From the NCBI GenBank assembly GCA_017302855.1, contig JAFLBY010000006.1, forward strand, positions 1 to 42,888: a DNA stretch of 42,888 bases, given 5' to 3'. This stretch comes from Candidatus Kapaibacterium sp. GTDB lineage: Bacteria > Bacteroidota > Ignavibacteria > Kapaibacteriales > UBA961. A program made the translations under genes and the position numbers. The notes below the pieces were generated by a model. The model was given only the letters and a program-made list of their open reading frames with translations, was not told the DNA's origin and did not search any database. Each line of letters opens with the position of its first letter. Within the stretch, counting starts at the first letter, position 1. Positions 34,479 to 42,888 of the stretch are shown piece after piece.

Positions 34479-36422
34479 TCACACACAATCTTTTTCGACG
34501 CGGACGGTAAGGCGACGATTTTGTTTACGATATTCTTCCAATTGTTCGGGCGAATAACGCCATTGTTCTTGTGGCGGGGGTTCTTGCACACGGGGACGGG
34601 TAGCTCCATAGCCCGAAGTGCCGAGAATACGATTTTTTTGCACGCCTTCTTCTTCAAGCCAACGCTGTATGCGACGTGCCCGCAGCTCCGATAAACGTTT
34701 ATTATGTGCGGCACTTCCTTCGCCGGAGGCATGACCTTCAAGCACCACACGCAAATCCTCGCATGATTGATTAATATATTCTTTAAGATTTTCTAAATTC
34801 TTTGCTGTCTGAGGTTGCGTAAAATCGAATTCATCACTATTTACTTTAAAGCGAATATCCATATCGAAACGGCGTTTTTCCGGTTTTTTTTCCGTCATAT
34901 CAGGCGCAGAATTTTGTTTTTTATCCTCTTGTATGACAGGTACTTGTGGTTTTTCTTCACAAGGACAAGGTTGTTTTGTTGCCGGTAGTGTTGTGCTTTT
35001 TCCATTGCATTGACATGGTGTAGCATCTTTAGAATCAATAATACCGTCACCATCACTATCAGGATTTTTCGGATTGGAACATGTACGAATTTCATCAGCA
35101 TCGCTCACGCCGTCCATATCGGTATCGGCTTGCAAGGGATTGCTGCCATGGCGCATCACTTCATCACCATCATTAAGACCATCACGATCAGTATCAATAT
35201 CAAGAGGATCAGTTCTCATTGTATGATGCTCCATGCCATCCGTCAAACCATCGCCATCGGTATCGGGATTACGAACATTTGTCAATGTAGTATAGATTTC
35301 ATCACCGTCATTGAGTCCATCATTATCTGTGTCGGCAGCTCGCGGATCGGAAGCATATTTCTGTATTTCACGCCCATCTCTGACGCCATCATCATCGGTA
35401 TCAGTGCTCAAAGGATCGGTACCATAGCGGAAAATCTCATCGGCATCAAAAAGTTCATCACCATCACTATCGGCACGCAAAGGATCAGTACCTCGTGTTT
35501 TTTCGGCTGCATCATTCACACCATCATCATCGGTATCGGCTTTTAATGGATTAGTTTGCACTTCTTCCCCATCAAGCAAACCATCGCCGTCGGTATCGGG
35601 CAAAAGTGGATTCGTATGTGACATCATAATTTCTGTACCATCACTTAAGCCATCGCCATCGCTGTCGCTTATATCGGCATTTGTCCCATAACGCTCTTCT
35701 TGATGATTCGTCAAACCATCATTATCGCGGTCACGATTGATAAACAATGTATAAGCTATGCCCACATCAACGGAGGCAAAGCCATCATTGCTGCTGCCGC
35801 TTTCGCTATAATCATCGAGAAAATCTGTTGTGGTAAATCTATACAATGCTTGTGCTTGCAAAGATAAACGCTCGTGAATATAGATATCGAATCCAAAACC
35901 GATGGGCACAATAAACGATTGCCGATTATACACTTCATTGGCATTATTCGGTAAAGCTATATGTTCTTTGGTATTGGTGATATTCCAATCAAGCAAGCCC
36001 AGACCGACAGTAACATAGGGTGAAAATGGCTCGGAAGGAAAAGGTCTGGCACCCAGCAAAAATTCATAGGTATTCACACGAATCGTATTAGTTTCTTCGA
36101 TTAAAGCCACAGAACCATTGTAGCGACTTTGACCAATAATAGCACCATTGCCATAATATTCGGGATAACGTAAAAGATATATGGGCGAAACACCAAATTC
36201 GGTACTGCCCACACCAAACAATCCACCAACAAATAATTCCGGAAAAATCGTATAACGCAAACCCACGGAACCATGAATACCAAAGCGATCATCGGTAAAC
36301 TCACCCCAATATTTCGTTGTGCCTCCTCCTATGGTAATATCCAATGTACGCGGCTCCGTTTGTGCCTGCACAATGCTCGTACCATAGAGTACAAAAATGA
36401 TGATAATGATGAACGTTTTCAT
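34479..36422 (-). CDS. OmpA-family outer-membrane protein with TSP type-3 repeats
   Basis: The start is ATG 36422, giving a signal peptide MKTFIIIIIFVLYGTSIVQAQ; the further upstream frame has no signal. Of 647 residues, ~25-230 form a beta-barrel domain (GGGTTKYWGEFTDDRFGIHGSVGLRY). Eleven calcium-binding TSP3 units of about 20-23 residues (DTDGDGL.DG.E...) span ~235-470. A Cys-rich linker CQCNG..CPCEEKP follows, and then an OmpA C-terminal peptidoglycan-binding domain (RVVLEGHASGEGSAAHNKRLSELRARRIQRWLEEEGV). The family anchors the outer membrane to peptidoglycan; the calcium stalk projects or stiffens. It is a single-gene unit. Confidence 0.92.
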   Translation of the reverse strand: MKTFIIIIIFVLYGTSIVQAQTEPRTLDITIGGGTTKYWGEFTDDRFGIHGSVGLRYTIFPELFVGGLFGVGSTEFGVSPIYLLRYPEYYGNGAIIGQSRYNGSVALIEETNTIRVNTYEFLLGARPFPSEPFSPYVTVGLGLLDWNITNTKEHIALPNNANEVYNRQSFIVPIGFGFDIYIHERLSLQAQALYRFTTTDFLDDYSESGSSNDGFASVDVGIAYTLFINRDRDNDGLTNHQEERYGTNADISDSDGDGLSDGTEIMMSHTNPLLPDTDGDGLLDGEEVQTNPLKADTDDDGVNDAAEKTRGTDPLRADSDGDELFDADEIFRYGTDPLSTDTDDDGVRDGREIQKYASDPRAADTDNDGLNDGDEIYTTLTNVRNPDTDGDGLTDGMEHHTMRTDPLDIDTDRDGLNDGDEVMRHGSNPLQADTDMDGVSDADEIRTCSNPKNPDSDGDGIIDSKDATPCQCNGKSTTLPATKQPCPCEEKPQVPVIQEDKKQNSAPDMTEKKPEKRRFDMDIRFKVNSDEFDFTQPQTAKNLENLKEYINQSCEDLRVVLEGHASGEGSAAHNKRLSELRARRIQRWLEEEGVQKNRILGTSGYGATRPRVQEPPPQEQWRYSPEQLEEYRKQNRRLTVRVEKDCV

Positions 36423-36841
36423 GCTATAAACTATACATTTTCCGCCAAAGATGATGGTATAGCAATCATAGTGCCATATCATCAGACGATATAAGAGAGC
36501 ACTCACGATGTTTGATCACTACACTAAGCAAAGAATGGTCATAGTACTATGTTTTCTCAATCATTGTCAACATCGAAAGAGCTTAGGTAATGAATGTTAT
36601 CCACACAACAATCGTTTCGCATAACAATATACAATAACAGAATTGAAAATCGAAGTAATCAATCAGAGAAATCCTAAAAATTACTTTGATCCTTCACTAT
36701 ATATTCTTTTTCATAAGTATTTGTATTATAAAGCTTTTTTTTGTAAGTTGCACAAGATTGTACGAATATGCGTGTAAAAGTTGTGTCATCTGTCATCTTC
36801 GTACCTCATACAAACTCTTATATTCTATCTTCGGAGGCAAT
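36423..36841. other. Intergenic region, 419 bp, between divergent genes
   Basis: No gene of clear quality is seen. A weak minus-strand -7-like CATCTTTG (near 36448) may serve the OmpA gene, with a leader of about 30 nt. A lone DnaA-box-like TTATCCACA lies at 36597-36605. The right end has GGAGG 5 nt before the small gene at 36842. The rest is AT-rich. Confidence 0.4.
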
Positions 36842-37072
36842 ATGAAAACAGCAGCACTCTTACCATACAGAACATATAGCATCGGCACTTGTTCTGCGGA
36901 GATATTCTTAACCGATATTATGGGGCGAAATATTGTTCATGAACGCTTTGATATAGGCAAGGGTGTGCATCATTATATGTATGGAACCGAGAATTTATTG
37001 AGCGGTAATTATTTCCTATCCATCAATATACTCAATAAACGCTATACCTATCCACTCTCAATTATTAAATAA
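36842..37072 (+). CDS. Orphan T9SS sorting-domain-like short protein
   Basis: A 76-residue ORF with an excellent ribosome-binding site (GGAGG, 5 nt before ATG). Residues ~18-76 (AEIFLTDIMGRNIVHERFDIGKGVHHYMYGTENLLSGNYFLSINILNKRYTYPLSIIK) match the second half of a type IX sorting domain, as seen at the ends of the 813- and 960-residue proteins here. There is no signal peptide and no cargo domain. It may be the surviving end of a lost secreted-protein gene, or a new short gene. It is followed by a perfect hairpin, so it is transcribed separately from the gene at 37134. Confidence 0.55.
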   Translation: MKTAALLPYRTYSIGTCSAEIFLTDIMGRNIVHERFDIGKGVHHYMYGTENLLSGNYFLSINILNKRYTYPLSIIK

Positions 37073-37086
37073 GTAGTACTTATTCA

Positions 37087-37118
37087 CTCCGACCGACACT
37101 GTGTCGGTCGGAGAATTT
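37087..37118 (+). terminator. Strong hairpin terminator
   Basis: A perfect 13-bp inverted repeat (CTCCGACCGACAC with GTGTCGGTCGGAG, single-nt centre) at 37087-37113, followed by AATTTTT. It lies between the short ORF and the next gene, whose start is only 16 nt beyond, so it may also act as a leader structure for that gene. Confidence 0.75.
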
Positions 37119-37133
37119 TTCTCGGAGATTGCT

Positions 37134-40100
37134 ATGAAATATATATATCTTTTTCTTGTAATAGTATGTTTACCAGAAATAGTTTTTGCCCAAAAAGAAT
37201 TAACACATTATTTTAATGGCATACAATTTAAACATGTGAAGGATAAATTCAAAGATACTTTAGTGATAATTTCAATTAATGAAAGGCATTACAATAAAAA
37301 TGGAAAAATATTAAATACCTTTTCCGATAAAGAAACAGGTGATTTGCTATTTTTAACAACAAACAAAGAGATTTACAATCCACAGTTAGAAAAATTTCCT
37401 AATTCTCAAGGATTTAGTAATGACAATCTATCTAATTCAACGTCTCAACTTATTGTACCTTTCCCAGATGGTAGTCCACAATTTTATATTTTTAATATTG
37501 GACTTATTAAAGCAGGTCAAGAAGCAACACGTTTATGCTATTCTATACTTGATTTGCGTACAAAGCAAGGTTCTGTCAAAACGAATAACATTAAAGTACG
37601 TGATATGGTTGATTTTCAAATTACAGGCATACAAGATTGTGCAAATCGAGGATATTGGATTGTTGTGCTTGATGATAATAAAAAAGATTTTTATTCGTAT
37701 CATATTACCGAGAAAGGTTTTGATAGCATACCTGTAGTTACATCACTTGATAAAAGTTTATGTGATGAGATTGAGATAAGACAGCCACATTATTATAGAA
37801 TGATTATTTCGCCAGATGGAACAAAAATAGCTTTATCGCTTGCAAGTCGTGTTTTTTCGAATAGAAAGACAGTGATTTACTTGTTTGATTATGATAATAA
37901 AACAGGAAGAATAAGTAATAAAAGGAAAATTAACAAATATGACTATTCAGGTATGTTTACACATATTCAGTTTTCTCCAAACAGTAATATTTTATATGCT
38001 TCATACAGTAGCGCAGATGGTGTGTTTCAATATGATTTATCCAGCGGTAATGAAAGTATTATACAAAATTCAGAAATAATATATTTACATGATAATTACA
38101 GACGTGATTTTCAAGAAACTATAGAGTTAATGCCTAATAAAAAAATGTATATATTCCGTACGACACGATTTGATATTATTCATTTACCCAATAATATGGG
38201 GGAAAACTGGAAATTGCAGAAAGATGCTATTGTGAATGGAGGAGACATGGAAGCTGAATCGGGTGGTAATGGCTTTCCTAATTTTATGCAACATTATTTT
38301 TCCGATGATTATAAGGGTTATCCTTGTTTTGAACCACGCGGCACACTTGATACAATCTATGGTTGCATTAATACACCTTTACGCATTACACATCGTTATT
38401 CTGATGGCATTATTCTTTCTCGACAATGGTCTATTGATAGTGCAAACATTATTGAACAGAGAGATTCTTCCTGCCTTTTTTCTATAAAAAAAACGGGAAC
38501 GTATCGTATTCAATTATTCTGCAAAAGAAATTCCCGCATTGATACTTTACTAACGTATGCCATTATCAATGATGCACAAGCGCAAGCCGGAAAAGATACT
38601 ATTCTGTGCGCAGGAACATCAATAAAAATTGGCACTCAAGGTGAACAAGGAACAACATATAGATGGTACCCGACAAAGGGTTTAGACGATTACACGAAAG
38701 CAAATCCAACAGCAAGTCCAGACACAACAACAGAATATATTTTTGCTGTCATAAATAAATATGGATGCAGTGCTTTTGATACAATAAAAATCACGGTTGT
38801 TCCATCGGTTCAACCGACAATTACTCGCGATACTACACTGTGTGCATGGATTCCATTACAATTACAAGCAGGCGGCGGCACAAAGTATGAATGGTTTCCG
38901 AAAAGCGGATTAAATAATTATTTTATTGCCAATCCGATTGCAATGCCAAGCACAACAACACGCTATAAAGTGATTATTTCTAATGCCACTTGCACGGATT
39001 CCGCCTTTGTGACAATAACAATCAAAGAAAATGAAAAAGCAGATGCGGGCAGAGATAAAGAATTATGTGCAGGGCTGTCTGTAAGACTCGGCACAAACAA
39101 TAATCCGCAAGTGGAATATTCTTGGTCACCCGCCGATTATTTGGATAATCCAAAAAGTGCAAACCCACTATGCACGCCCGAAAAAAATATGCAATATATT
39201 CTCACAGTAAAAAATAATAATGGCTGTGAAAATTATGATACCGTCAATGTCACTTTGGGTGGTGAATTATCCGTTTTTGCAGGTGCGGACACAAATGTTT
39301 GCGAAGGTGAACAAATACAATTAAATGCAAGCGGTGCAGAAAACTTCTCTTGGTCGCCTGCGGAAGGATTAAGTAATGCCACAATCGCAAATCCAATATT
39401 TACAGGAACTTCTACCACACAATATATTGTCACAGGAAAATCAGGAAATTGCGAAGGTAAAGATACTATACTTGTTACTGTGAATGAAAAACCAATAATA
39501 ATTGCCTCTGAAAATAGAGAAATCTGTGTGGGCGATACAGTGCATTTATCAGCCAAAGGAGCTACAGAATATTCTTGGTCGCCTGCCGATGGCTTAAATA
39601 ATGCGACTATTGCCAATCCGATATTTATGGGCACAAAAACCACAGAATATATTGTCACAGGGAAAAATGGAAATTGTTTTGACAGTAAAAAAGTCATCAT
39701 TATGGTGAATGAAAAGCCGATAGTATCGGTATCAGAAAATAGAGAAATTTGTACGGGCGATACCGTTCATTTATCAGCCAAGGGAGCTTTAGAATATTCT
39801 TGGTCGCCTGTTGAAGGATTGAATAATCCCACAATTGCCAATCCGATATTTATTGGTACAAAAACCACAGAATATATTGTTACAGGAAAAACCGGAGATT
39901 GTTTTGATAGTAAAAAAATACTCATTACAGTGAATGAAAAGCCGACACTATCGGTTTCAGAAAATAGAGAAATCTGTCTTGGCGATACAGTACATCTTCG
40001 TGCAAATAATGCTGATAATTATCTGTGGACACCGAGTACATATCTCAATAATGCGACTATTTCCAATCCGATAGCGCAACCAACAGAAAATATCACTTAT

Positions 40101-40808
40101 ACTGTTCGAGGCACAAATACGAATGGTTGTTATGAAGAAAAAACTATTTCTATAACCATTAACAATGATCAGGAAAAAACAATTTCTTTGCAATTATCCG
40201 ACACAGCACACTATGCACCCGGCACTATTGTTCCCGTGAAAATAGTTATTCCCGCAGGTCTTGCTCAAACGACAGTAACACTTAATTATGATCCATGTTG
40301 TGTCCGCTGCGACAGTATTTTTACACCGAACACAGGAATTTCCACCGTATTTCTTCGCAATAATGCCCTTCGATTTACAAGTATTTCACCGAATAAAGAA
40401 TCACGAGAAATTATATTGCCTTGTACAATCTATTTACCACCCGATGGCAGAAATAGCGAAAAATTCACGCTTTCCGATATTATTCACAGCGAACAATGTC
40501 TGATAGTGCGTGGCAATAATGATGAAATTCTTTATGATCCGAGTTGTGCATGGCAATTTCGCGGTGTGCAACAAACGGGACGTTTCGGTATTGAGTCTGA
40601 CGGCACAATAGCCCGATTATACACGGGTTATGGCGGTGCAATTACCGTAAAAATATTCGATGTAACAGGCATGGAAGTATGGCATTATTCATCACTATAT
40701 AATTCCACCGACATGCAAGAAATTTCATTACCATCATTATCAAGCGGCATGTATATTATGCAAGCAAGCAATGGCGTATGGCATGATGAATGTGTGATGA
40801 TGAAGTAG
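37134..40808 (+). CDS. T9SS-secreted modular protein with repeated PKD/Ig-like domains
   Basis: 1224 residues with a signal peptide (MKYIYLFLVIVCLPEIVFAQ) from ATG 37134, GGAG 8 nt upstream. Residues ~21-390 form a WD40-like beta-propeller region (SPDGTKIALSLASRVFSNRKTVIYLFDYD, IQFSPNSNILYASY). Residues ~390-1000 hold about eight PKD/Ig-like modules (AGKDTILCAGTSIKIGT.....YRWYPTKGL), the last ones nearly identical 75-residue copies (NEKPI..SENREIC.GDTVHLSAKGA.EYSWSP). The end (ITVKIFDVTGMEVWHYSS..ISLPSLSSGMYIMQASNGVWHDECVMMK) is a T9SS sorting domain. This layout is common in large surface proteins of Bacteroidota, possibly adhesins. Ligand is unknown. Confidence 0.85.
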   Translation: MKYIYLFLVIVCLPEIVFAQKELTHYFNGIQFKHVKDKFKDTLVIISINERHYNKNGKILNTFSDKETGDLLFLTTNKEIYNPQLEKFPNSQGFSNDNLSNSTSQLIVPFPDGSPQFYIFNIGLIKAGQEATRLCYSILDLRTKQGSVKTNNIKVRDMVDFQITGIQDCANRGYWIVVLDDNKKDFYSYHITEKGFDSIPVVTSLDKSLCDEIEIRQPHYYRMIISPDGTKIALSLASRVFSNRKTVIYLFDYDNKTGRISNKRKINKYDYSGMFTHIQFSPNSNILYASYSSADGVFQYDLSSGNESIIQNSEIIYLHDNYRRDFQETIELMPNKKMYIFRTTRFDIIHLPNNMGENWKLQKDAIVNGGDMEAESGGNGFPNFMQHYFSDDYKGYPCFEPRGTLDTIYGCINTPLRITHRYSDGIILSRQWSIDSANIIEQRDSSCLFSIKKTGTYRIQLFCKRNSRIDTLLTYAIINDAQAQAGKDTILCAGTSIKIGTQGEQGTTYRWYPTKGLDDYTKANPTASPDTTTEYIFAVINKYGCSAFDTIKITVVPSVQPTITRDTTLCAWIPLQLQAGGGTKYEWFPKSGLNNYFIANPIAMPSTTTRYKVIISNATCTDSAFVTITIKENEKADAGRDKELCAGLSVRLGTNNNPQVEYSWSPADYLDNPKSANPLCTPEKNMQYILTVKNNNGCENYDTVNVTLGGELSVFAGADTNVCEGEQIQLNASGAENFSWSPAEGLSNATIANPIFTGTSTTQYIVTGKSGNCEGKDTILVTVNEKPIIIASENREICVGDTVHLSAKGATEYSWSPADGLNNATIANPIFMGTKTTEYIVTGKNGNCFDSKKVIIMVNEKPIVSVSENREICTGDTVHLSAKGALEYSWSPVEGLNNPTIANPIFIGTKTTEYIVTGKTGDCFDSKKILITVNEKPTLSVSENREICLGDTVHLRANNADNYLWTPSTYLNNATISNPIAQPTENITYTVRGTNTNGCYEEKTISITINNDQEKTISLQLSDTAHYAPGTIVPVKIVIPAGLAQTTVTLNYDPCCVRCDSIFTPNTGISTVFLRNNALRFTSISPNKESREIILPCTIYLPPDGRNSEKFTLSDIIHSEQCLIVRGNNDEILYDPSCAWQFRGVQQTGRFGIESDGTIARLYTGYGGAITVKIFDVTGMEVWHYSSLYNSTDMQEISLPSLSSGMYIMQASNGVWHDECVMMK
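39480..39960 (+). repeat. 225-bp tandem repeats inside the secreted protein gene
   Basis: GTGAATGAAAA(A/G)CC starts at about 39480, 39705 and 39930, exactly 225 nt apart, and each unit encodes 75 residues with highly similar sequence (TVHLSAKGA.EYSWSP). The in-frame, near-identical units indicate recent duplication. Confidence 0.85.
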
Positions 40809-40843
40809 GTAGAAACAGAAAAGAATTACAAGAATAACATAGC

Positions 40844-40875
40844 AAAGATGAAATCAACGATTTTCATCTTTTAAT
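40844..40875. terminator. Bidirectional hairpin between convergent genes
   Basis: AAAGATGAAA pairs with TTTCATCTTT around an 8-nt loop (40844-40871), flanked by short T and A runs. It can end both the 37134 gene and the mtgA transcript. Confidence 0.6.
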
Positions 40876-40900
40876 GATGGAATTGAGTAATGCACAAACA

Positions 40901-41590
40901 TTATTCTTTCGGTGGACGCAGCGAGTTCATACGTCCTTGAATAAACGATGCTCTTTTTAGGATATAAGATGTTGGTTTTGCCGGATTCCATCGTCGCGGA
41001 TTGGGAATTACAGCGGCTAAAAGAGCAGCTTCTCTTTGACTTAATTGTGCTGCCGATTTATGGAAATATGTTTGCGCCGCCGCTTCTACCCCATAAATTC
41101 CATCGCCCCATTCAATGACATTGACATAGACTTCCAAAATGCGTTTTTTCCCCCACAATGCCTCAATAAGAACCGTGTAATATGCTTCCAATCCTTTGCG
41201 TACATAATTACGTCCATGCCATAAAAATGTATTTTTCGATGTTTGCATGGAAATAGTGCTTGCACCAAGCGGACGCTTACGTGTTTTATTTAACTTTTGT
41301 GCTCTTTCTATTGCTTTCCAATCAAACCCCTCATGTGACATAAAGCGTGCGTCTTCACCCGACATGACGGCTTTGAATATATTGGGTGATATTTCTTCAT
41401 AATCACGCCATTCTTTAGTAATTCCTGTTGATTTTGCATCGAACCATCCCTCGACAACACGTATAAACATTAATGGTGTAAAGGGAGGGTCAATATATGT
41501 GTAAGCCGCAGTGAGGACAACACTGAACACGATAAATCCAATCACGATTCTGAATAACCATTTTAAGGCGGTTTTTAGTAATTTTCCCAT
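40901..41590 (-). CDS. mtgA: Monofunctional peptidoglycan glycosyltransferase
   Basis: The 229-residue protein has one N-terminal membrane anchor (~10-31, WLFRIVIGFIVFSVVLTAAY) and a GT51 domain without a transpeptidase domain. The catalytic Glu lies in MSGEDARFMSHEGFDW (Glu79), followed by GASTISMQTSKNTFLW (109-124), RKGLEAYYTVLIE (131-143) and VYVNVIEWGDGIYGVEAAAQTYF. It polymerises lipid II into glycan strands at the outer face of the inner membrane. The STISMQ motif has Met where Gln is usual (STISQQ/STITQQ); other motifs are intact. It lies downstream of two bPH2-domain genes on the same strand. Confidence 0.93.
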   Translation of the reverse strand: MGKLLKTALKWLFRIVIGFIVFSVVLTAAYTYIDPPFTPLMFIRVVEGWFDAKSTGITKEWRDYEEISPNIFKAVMSGEDARFMSHEGFDWKAIERAQKLNKTRKRPLGASTISMQTSKNTFLWHGRNYVRKGLEAYYTVLIEALWGKKRILEVYVNVIEWGDGIYGVEAAAQTYFHKSAAQLSQREAALLAAVIPNPRRWNPAKPTSYILKRASFIQGRMNSLRPPKE

Positions 41591-41604
41591 TATAGTGTAA
41601 TATG

Positions 41605-42315
41605 TTACTTTGATATAAATAATTGACGTAATTTTTGTGTTTCCGCAGCTATGGCATCTAATTCTCGTATAGGCAGAGCGGCAGCCTTTGCATGGTGTTC
41701 AATATCATCATCGGGATCGCCAAGTCCGGCTCTTTTTTGTTGCTGCAAAATCGAGATAATCATATCGCGTATTTCTTTAGCATTTTCAATGCCTCGCAAT
41801 ATTGCTTGATGACTTTTCACATGAGGATTTTTTTCATTACTTCCACCACCGGCAGTTTCCACAATAAGAGTTGAAATATCGAAAAGTCTTTCAACAGGTC
41901 CTTGAGCAATGCGCACATTCTGGACATTGCCGAACGATACCGTTATTTCACGTAAAGCCCATACACCATACCGTACACGCAAAGAAGTATCTGTGATAAT
42001 ATACCATCGCATATCATAATCAAATCTCGTGACAATAATCATGGCAAGAATTTTCAAGCCAAAAAACATGGCTATCAACAATGTCAGCCACCACAATGTA
42101 AATGGCACAAAAAGAGAACCTATTATCTCGGCTGCAATAATCAAGAGAAAACCTATAGCATAGAAAGCTACAAGCATATAACGCATGGACAAAAAGCGTG
42201 GACTTGCCCGCACTACTCGTAAATAGCGGTCATTTTCATGACCTGCGGGGACATGCGGTGCATTGAGATCTAAATGCAAAAGCGGCGCAGCTAATTGTTT
42301 GAGAAACTCAACCAT
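41605..42315 (-). CDS. bPH2-domain membrane protein
   Basis: 236 residues with two membrane segments (~45-66, MLVAFYAIGFLLIIAAEIIGSL, and ~72-95) followed by a PH-like domain (YDMRWYIITDTSLRVRYGVWALREITVSFGNVQNVRIAQGPVERLFDISTLIVETAG) with the typical RYGVW..REITVSF..VQNV pattern of the YdbS/YdbT family. Residues ~180-236 are hydrophilic and probably cytoplasmic. It overlaps the upstream bPH2 gene by 8 nt, so the two proteins probably form a pair. Function in the envelope is suspected but unproven. Confidence 0.85.
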   Translation of the reverse strand: MVEFLKQLAAPLLHLDLNAPHVPAGHENDRYLRVVRASPRFLSMRYMLVAFYAIGFLLIIAAEIIGSLFVPFTLWWLTLLIAMFFGLKILAMIIVTRFDYDMRWYIITDTSLRVRYGVWALREITVSFGNVQNVRIAQGPVERLFDISTLIVETAGGGSNEKNPHVKSHQAILRGIENAKEIRDMIISILQQQKRAGLGDPDDDIEHHAKAAALPIRELDAIAAETQKLRQLFISK

Positions 42316-42850
42316 CTGATTTCCTTTCGAGCGAAATACGTATGGCTTTTAAATCATTGTGAATTGCTTGAAGCACAGCTTTTGCTGCTTCATTACCTTT
42401 TTCACCTGTGTTTGCTGTCGGCACTGTTGTGGCGTTCATGCCGCGCATACGTCCATAGAGGAAATCACGCACTTGTTCATAATTGCGAATGCCTACGATG
42501 CTTACTTCTGCTGTGGATGCCCCCGATGCAGTTTGTATATCCACCGTACCAATCCCCAACCATCGTTCGCCAATATTGCGCGAAACATGAATATCTTGGA
42601 TACGACTATATGTCGTATAACTTTCCCGCCGCCACAGAATGCCATACGAAACACTAATCCCTTCTTGATCAAAAGTATAGCGTAAGGTTTTGTACTTAAA
42701 ATAAAGAGGCAGCATAACAAATGGAAACGCTACCGTGCTTAGCAAAGCATACATAATATATAAGGGCAGTAAGTTGTTATCGGGGCGACTCAGCGCAAAA
42801 ATCCCCTCTTCGCGCACGGGCTCTGCATGGGTTAATTGTGTGGTTTGCAT
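42308..42850 (-). CDS. bPH2-domain membrane protein
   Basis: ATG 42850 is chosen: GAGGAG lies 10 nt upstream, whereas an earlier TTG start would sit on that site. The 180-residue protein has two membrane segments (~28-50, LLPLYIMYALLSTVAFPFVMLPLYF) and a PH-like domain (LRYTFDQEGISVSYGILWRRESYTTYSRIQDIHVSRNIGERWLGIGTVDIQTASG). The C-terminal region (~125-180) is hydrophilic. It overlaps the next gene by 8 nt. The pair resembles bacterial YdbS/YdbT-type proteins. Confidence 0.85.
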   Translation of the reverse strand: MQTTQLTHAEPVREEGIFALSRPDNNLLPLYIMYALLSTVAFPFVMLPLYFKYKTLRYTFDQEGISVSYGILWRRESYTTYSRIQDIHVSRNIGERWLGIGTVDIQTASGASTAEVSIVGIRNYEQVRDFLYGRMRGMNATTVPTANTGEKGNEAAKAVLQAIHNDLKAIRISLERKSDG

Positions 42851-42888
42851 AGACTTTTTTCTCCTCAAAAATGTTCTGTACAGCGTGC

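Noticed and set aside
36597-36605. TTATCCACA, a perfect DnaA-box-like 9-mer (another at 21591-21599)
   Set aside because: Single isolated boxes are expected by chance in 43 kb. There is no cluster, no dnaA/dnaN gene and no AT-rich unwinding array, and the second copy is inside a coding gene.

Overview
The window looks like chromosomal DNA of a Bacteroidota-type (FCB-group) bacterium, perhaps a Kapabacteria/Ignavibacteria-like lineage; that placement is an inference. Supporting it are several secreted proteins with type IX secretion (T9SS) C-terminal sorting domains, an OmpA protein with thrombospondin type-3 repeats, DUF4199/DUF1569/DUF1207-like proteins, and promoter-like TAnnTTTG boxes of the Bacteroidota type before several genes and RNA genes. 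No prophage, CRISPR array, insertion sequence, rRNA operon or replication origin was found.

Layout. 1-8878: two tandem paralogous genes for very large secreted fibre-like proteins (the first is cut by the window edge). They share an almost identical N-terminal third but end differently, and only the second carries a phage-tail-collar-type C-terminus. 9105-14771: a DsbA-like thiol oxidoreductase, then on the other strand an acidic protein of unknown function overlapping pdxA, the SRP 4.5S RNA gene, and an RNase E/G gene. 15083-20063: a 960-residue T9SS-secreted SdrD_B-type protein divergent from a TPR/HTH regulator. 20209-26198: an accessory-looking run of small genes: a lipoprotein flanked by 51-bp direct repeats, four VOC (glyoxalase/bleomycin-resistance fold) proteins, DUF4199, YCII-like, DUF1569/DinB-like, a Crp/Fnr regulator and a small conserved protein. 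Two perfect FNR-type palindromes lie just downstream of the Crp/Fnr gene, each exactly 23 nt before a -7-like box. The second serves the 813-residue T9SS-secreted protein at 26437-28878.

28879-34251: a minus-strand cluster (DUF1207-like outer-membrane protein, DnaC-like ATPase, HPr) faces a plus-strand ABC export operon (lipoprotein adaptor, FtsX/MacB permease, ATPase; each junction overlaps by 4 nt) that ends at a tRNA-Arg(CCG). 34479-40808: an OmpA/TSP3 outer-membrane protein, a short orphan T9SS sorting-domain ORF, and a 1224-residue secreted protein with 75-residue repeats. 40901-42850: mtgA and two bPH2-domain membrane proteins.

Most of the coding capacity is devoted to the cell surface: adhesive fibres, T9SS cargo, OmpA, peptidoglycan synthesis and envelope export. 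The features most worth following up are the paired FNR-type promoters, the repeat-flanked lipoprotein cassette and the tandem fibre genes.
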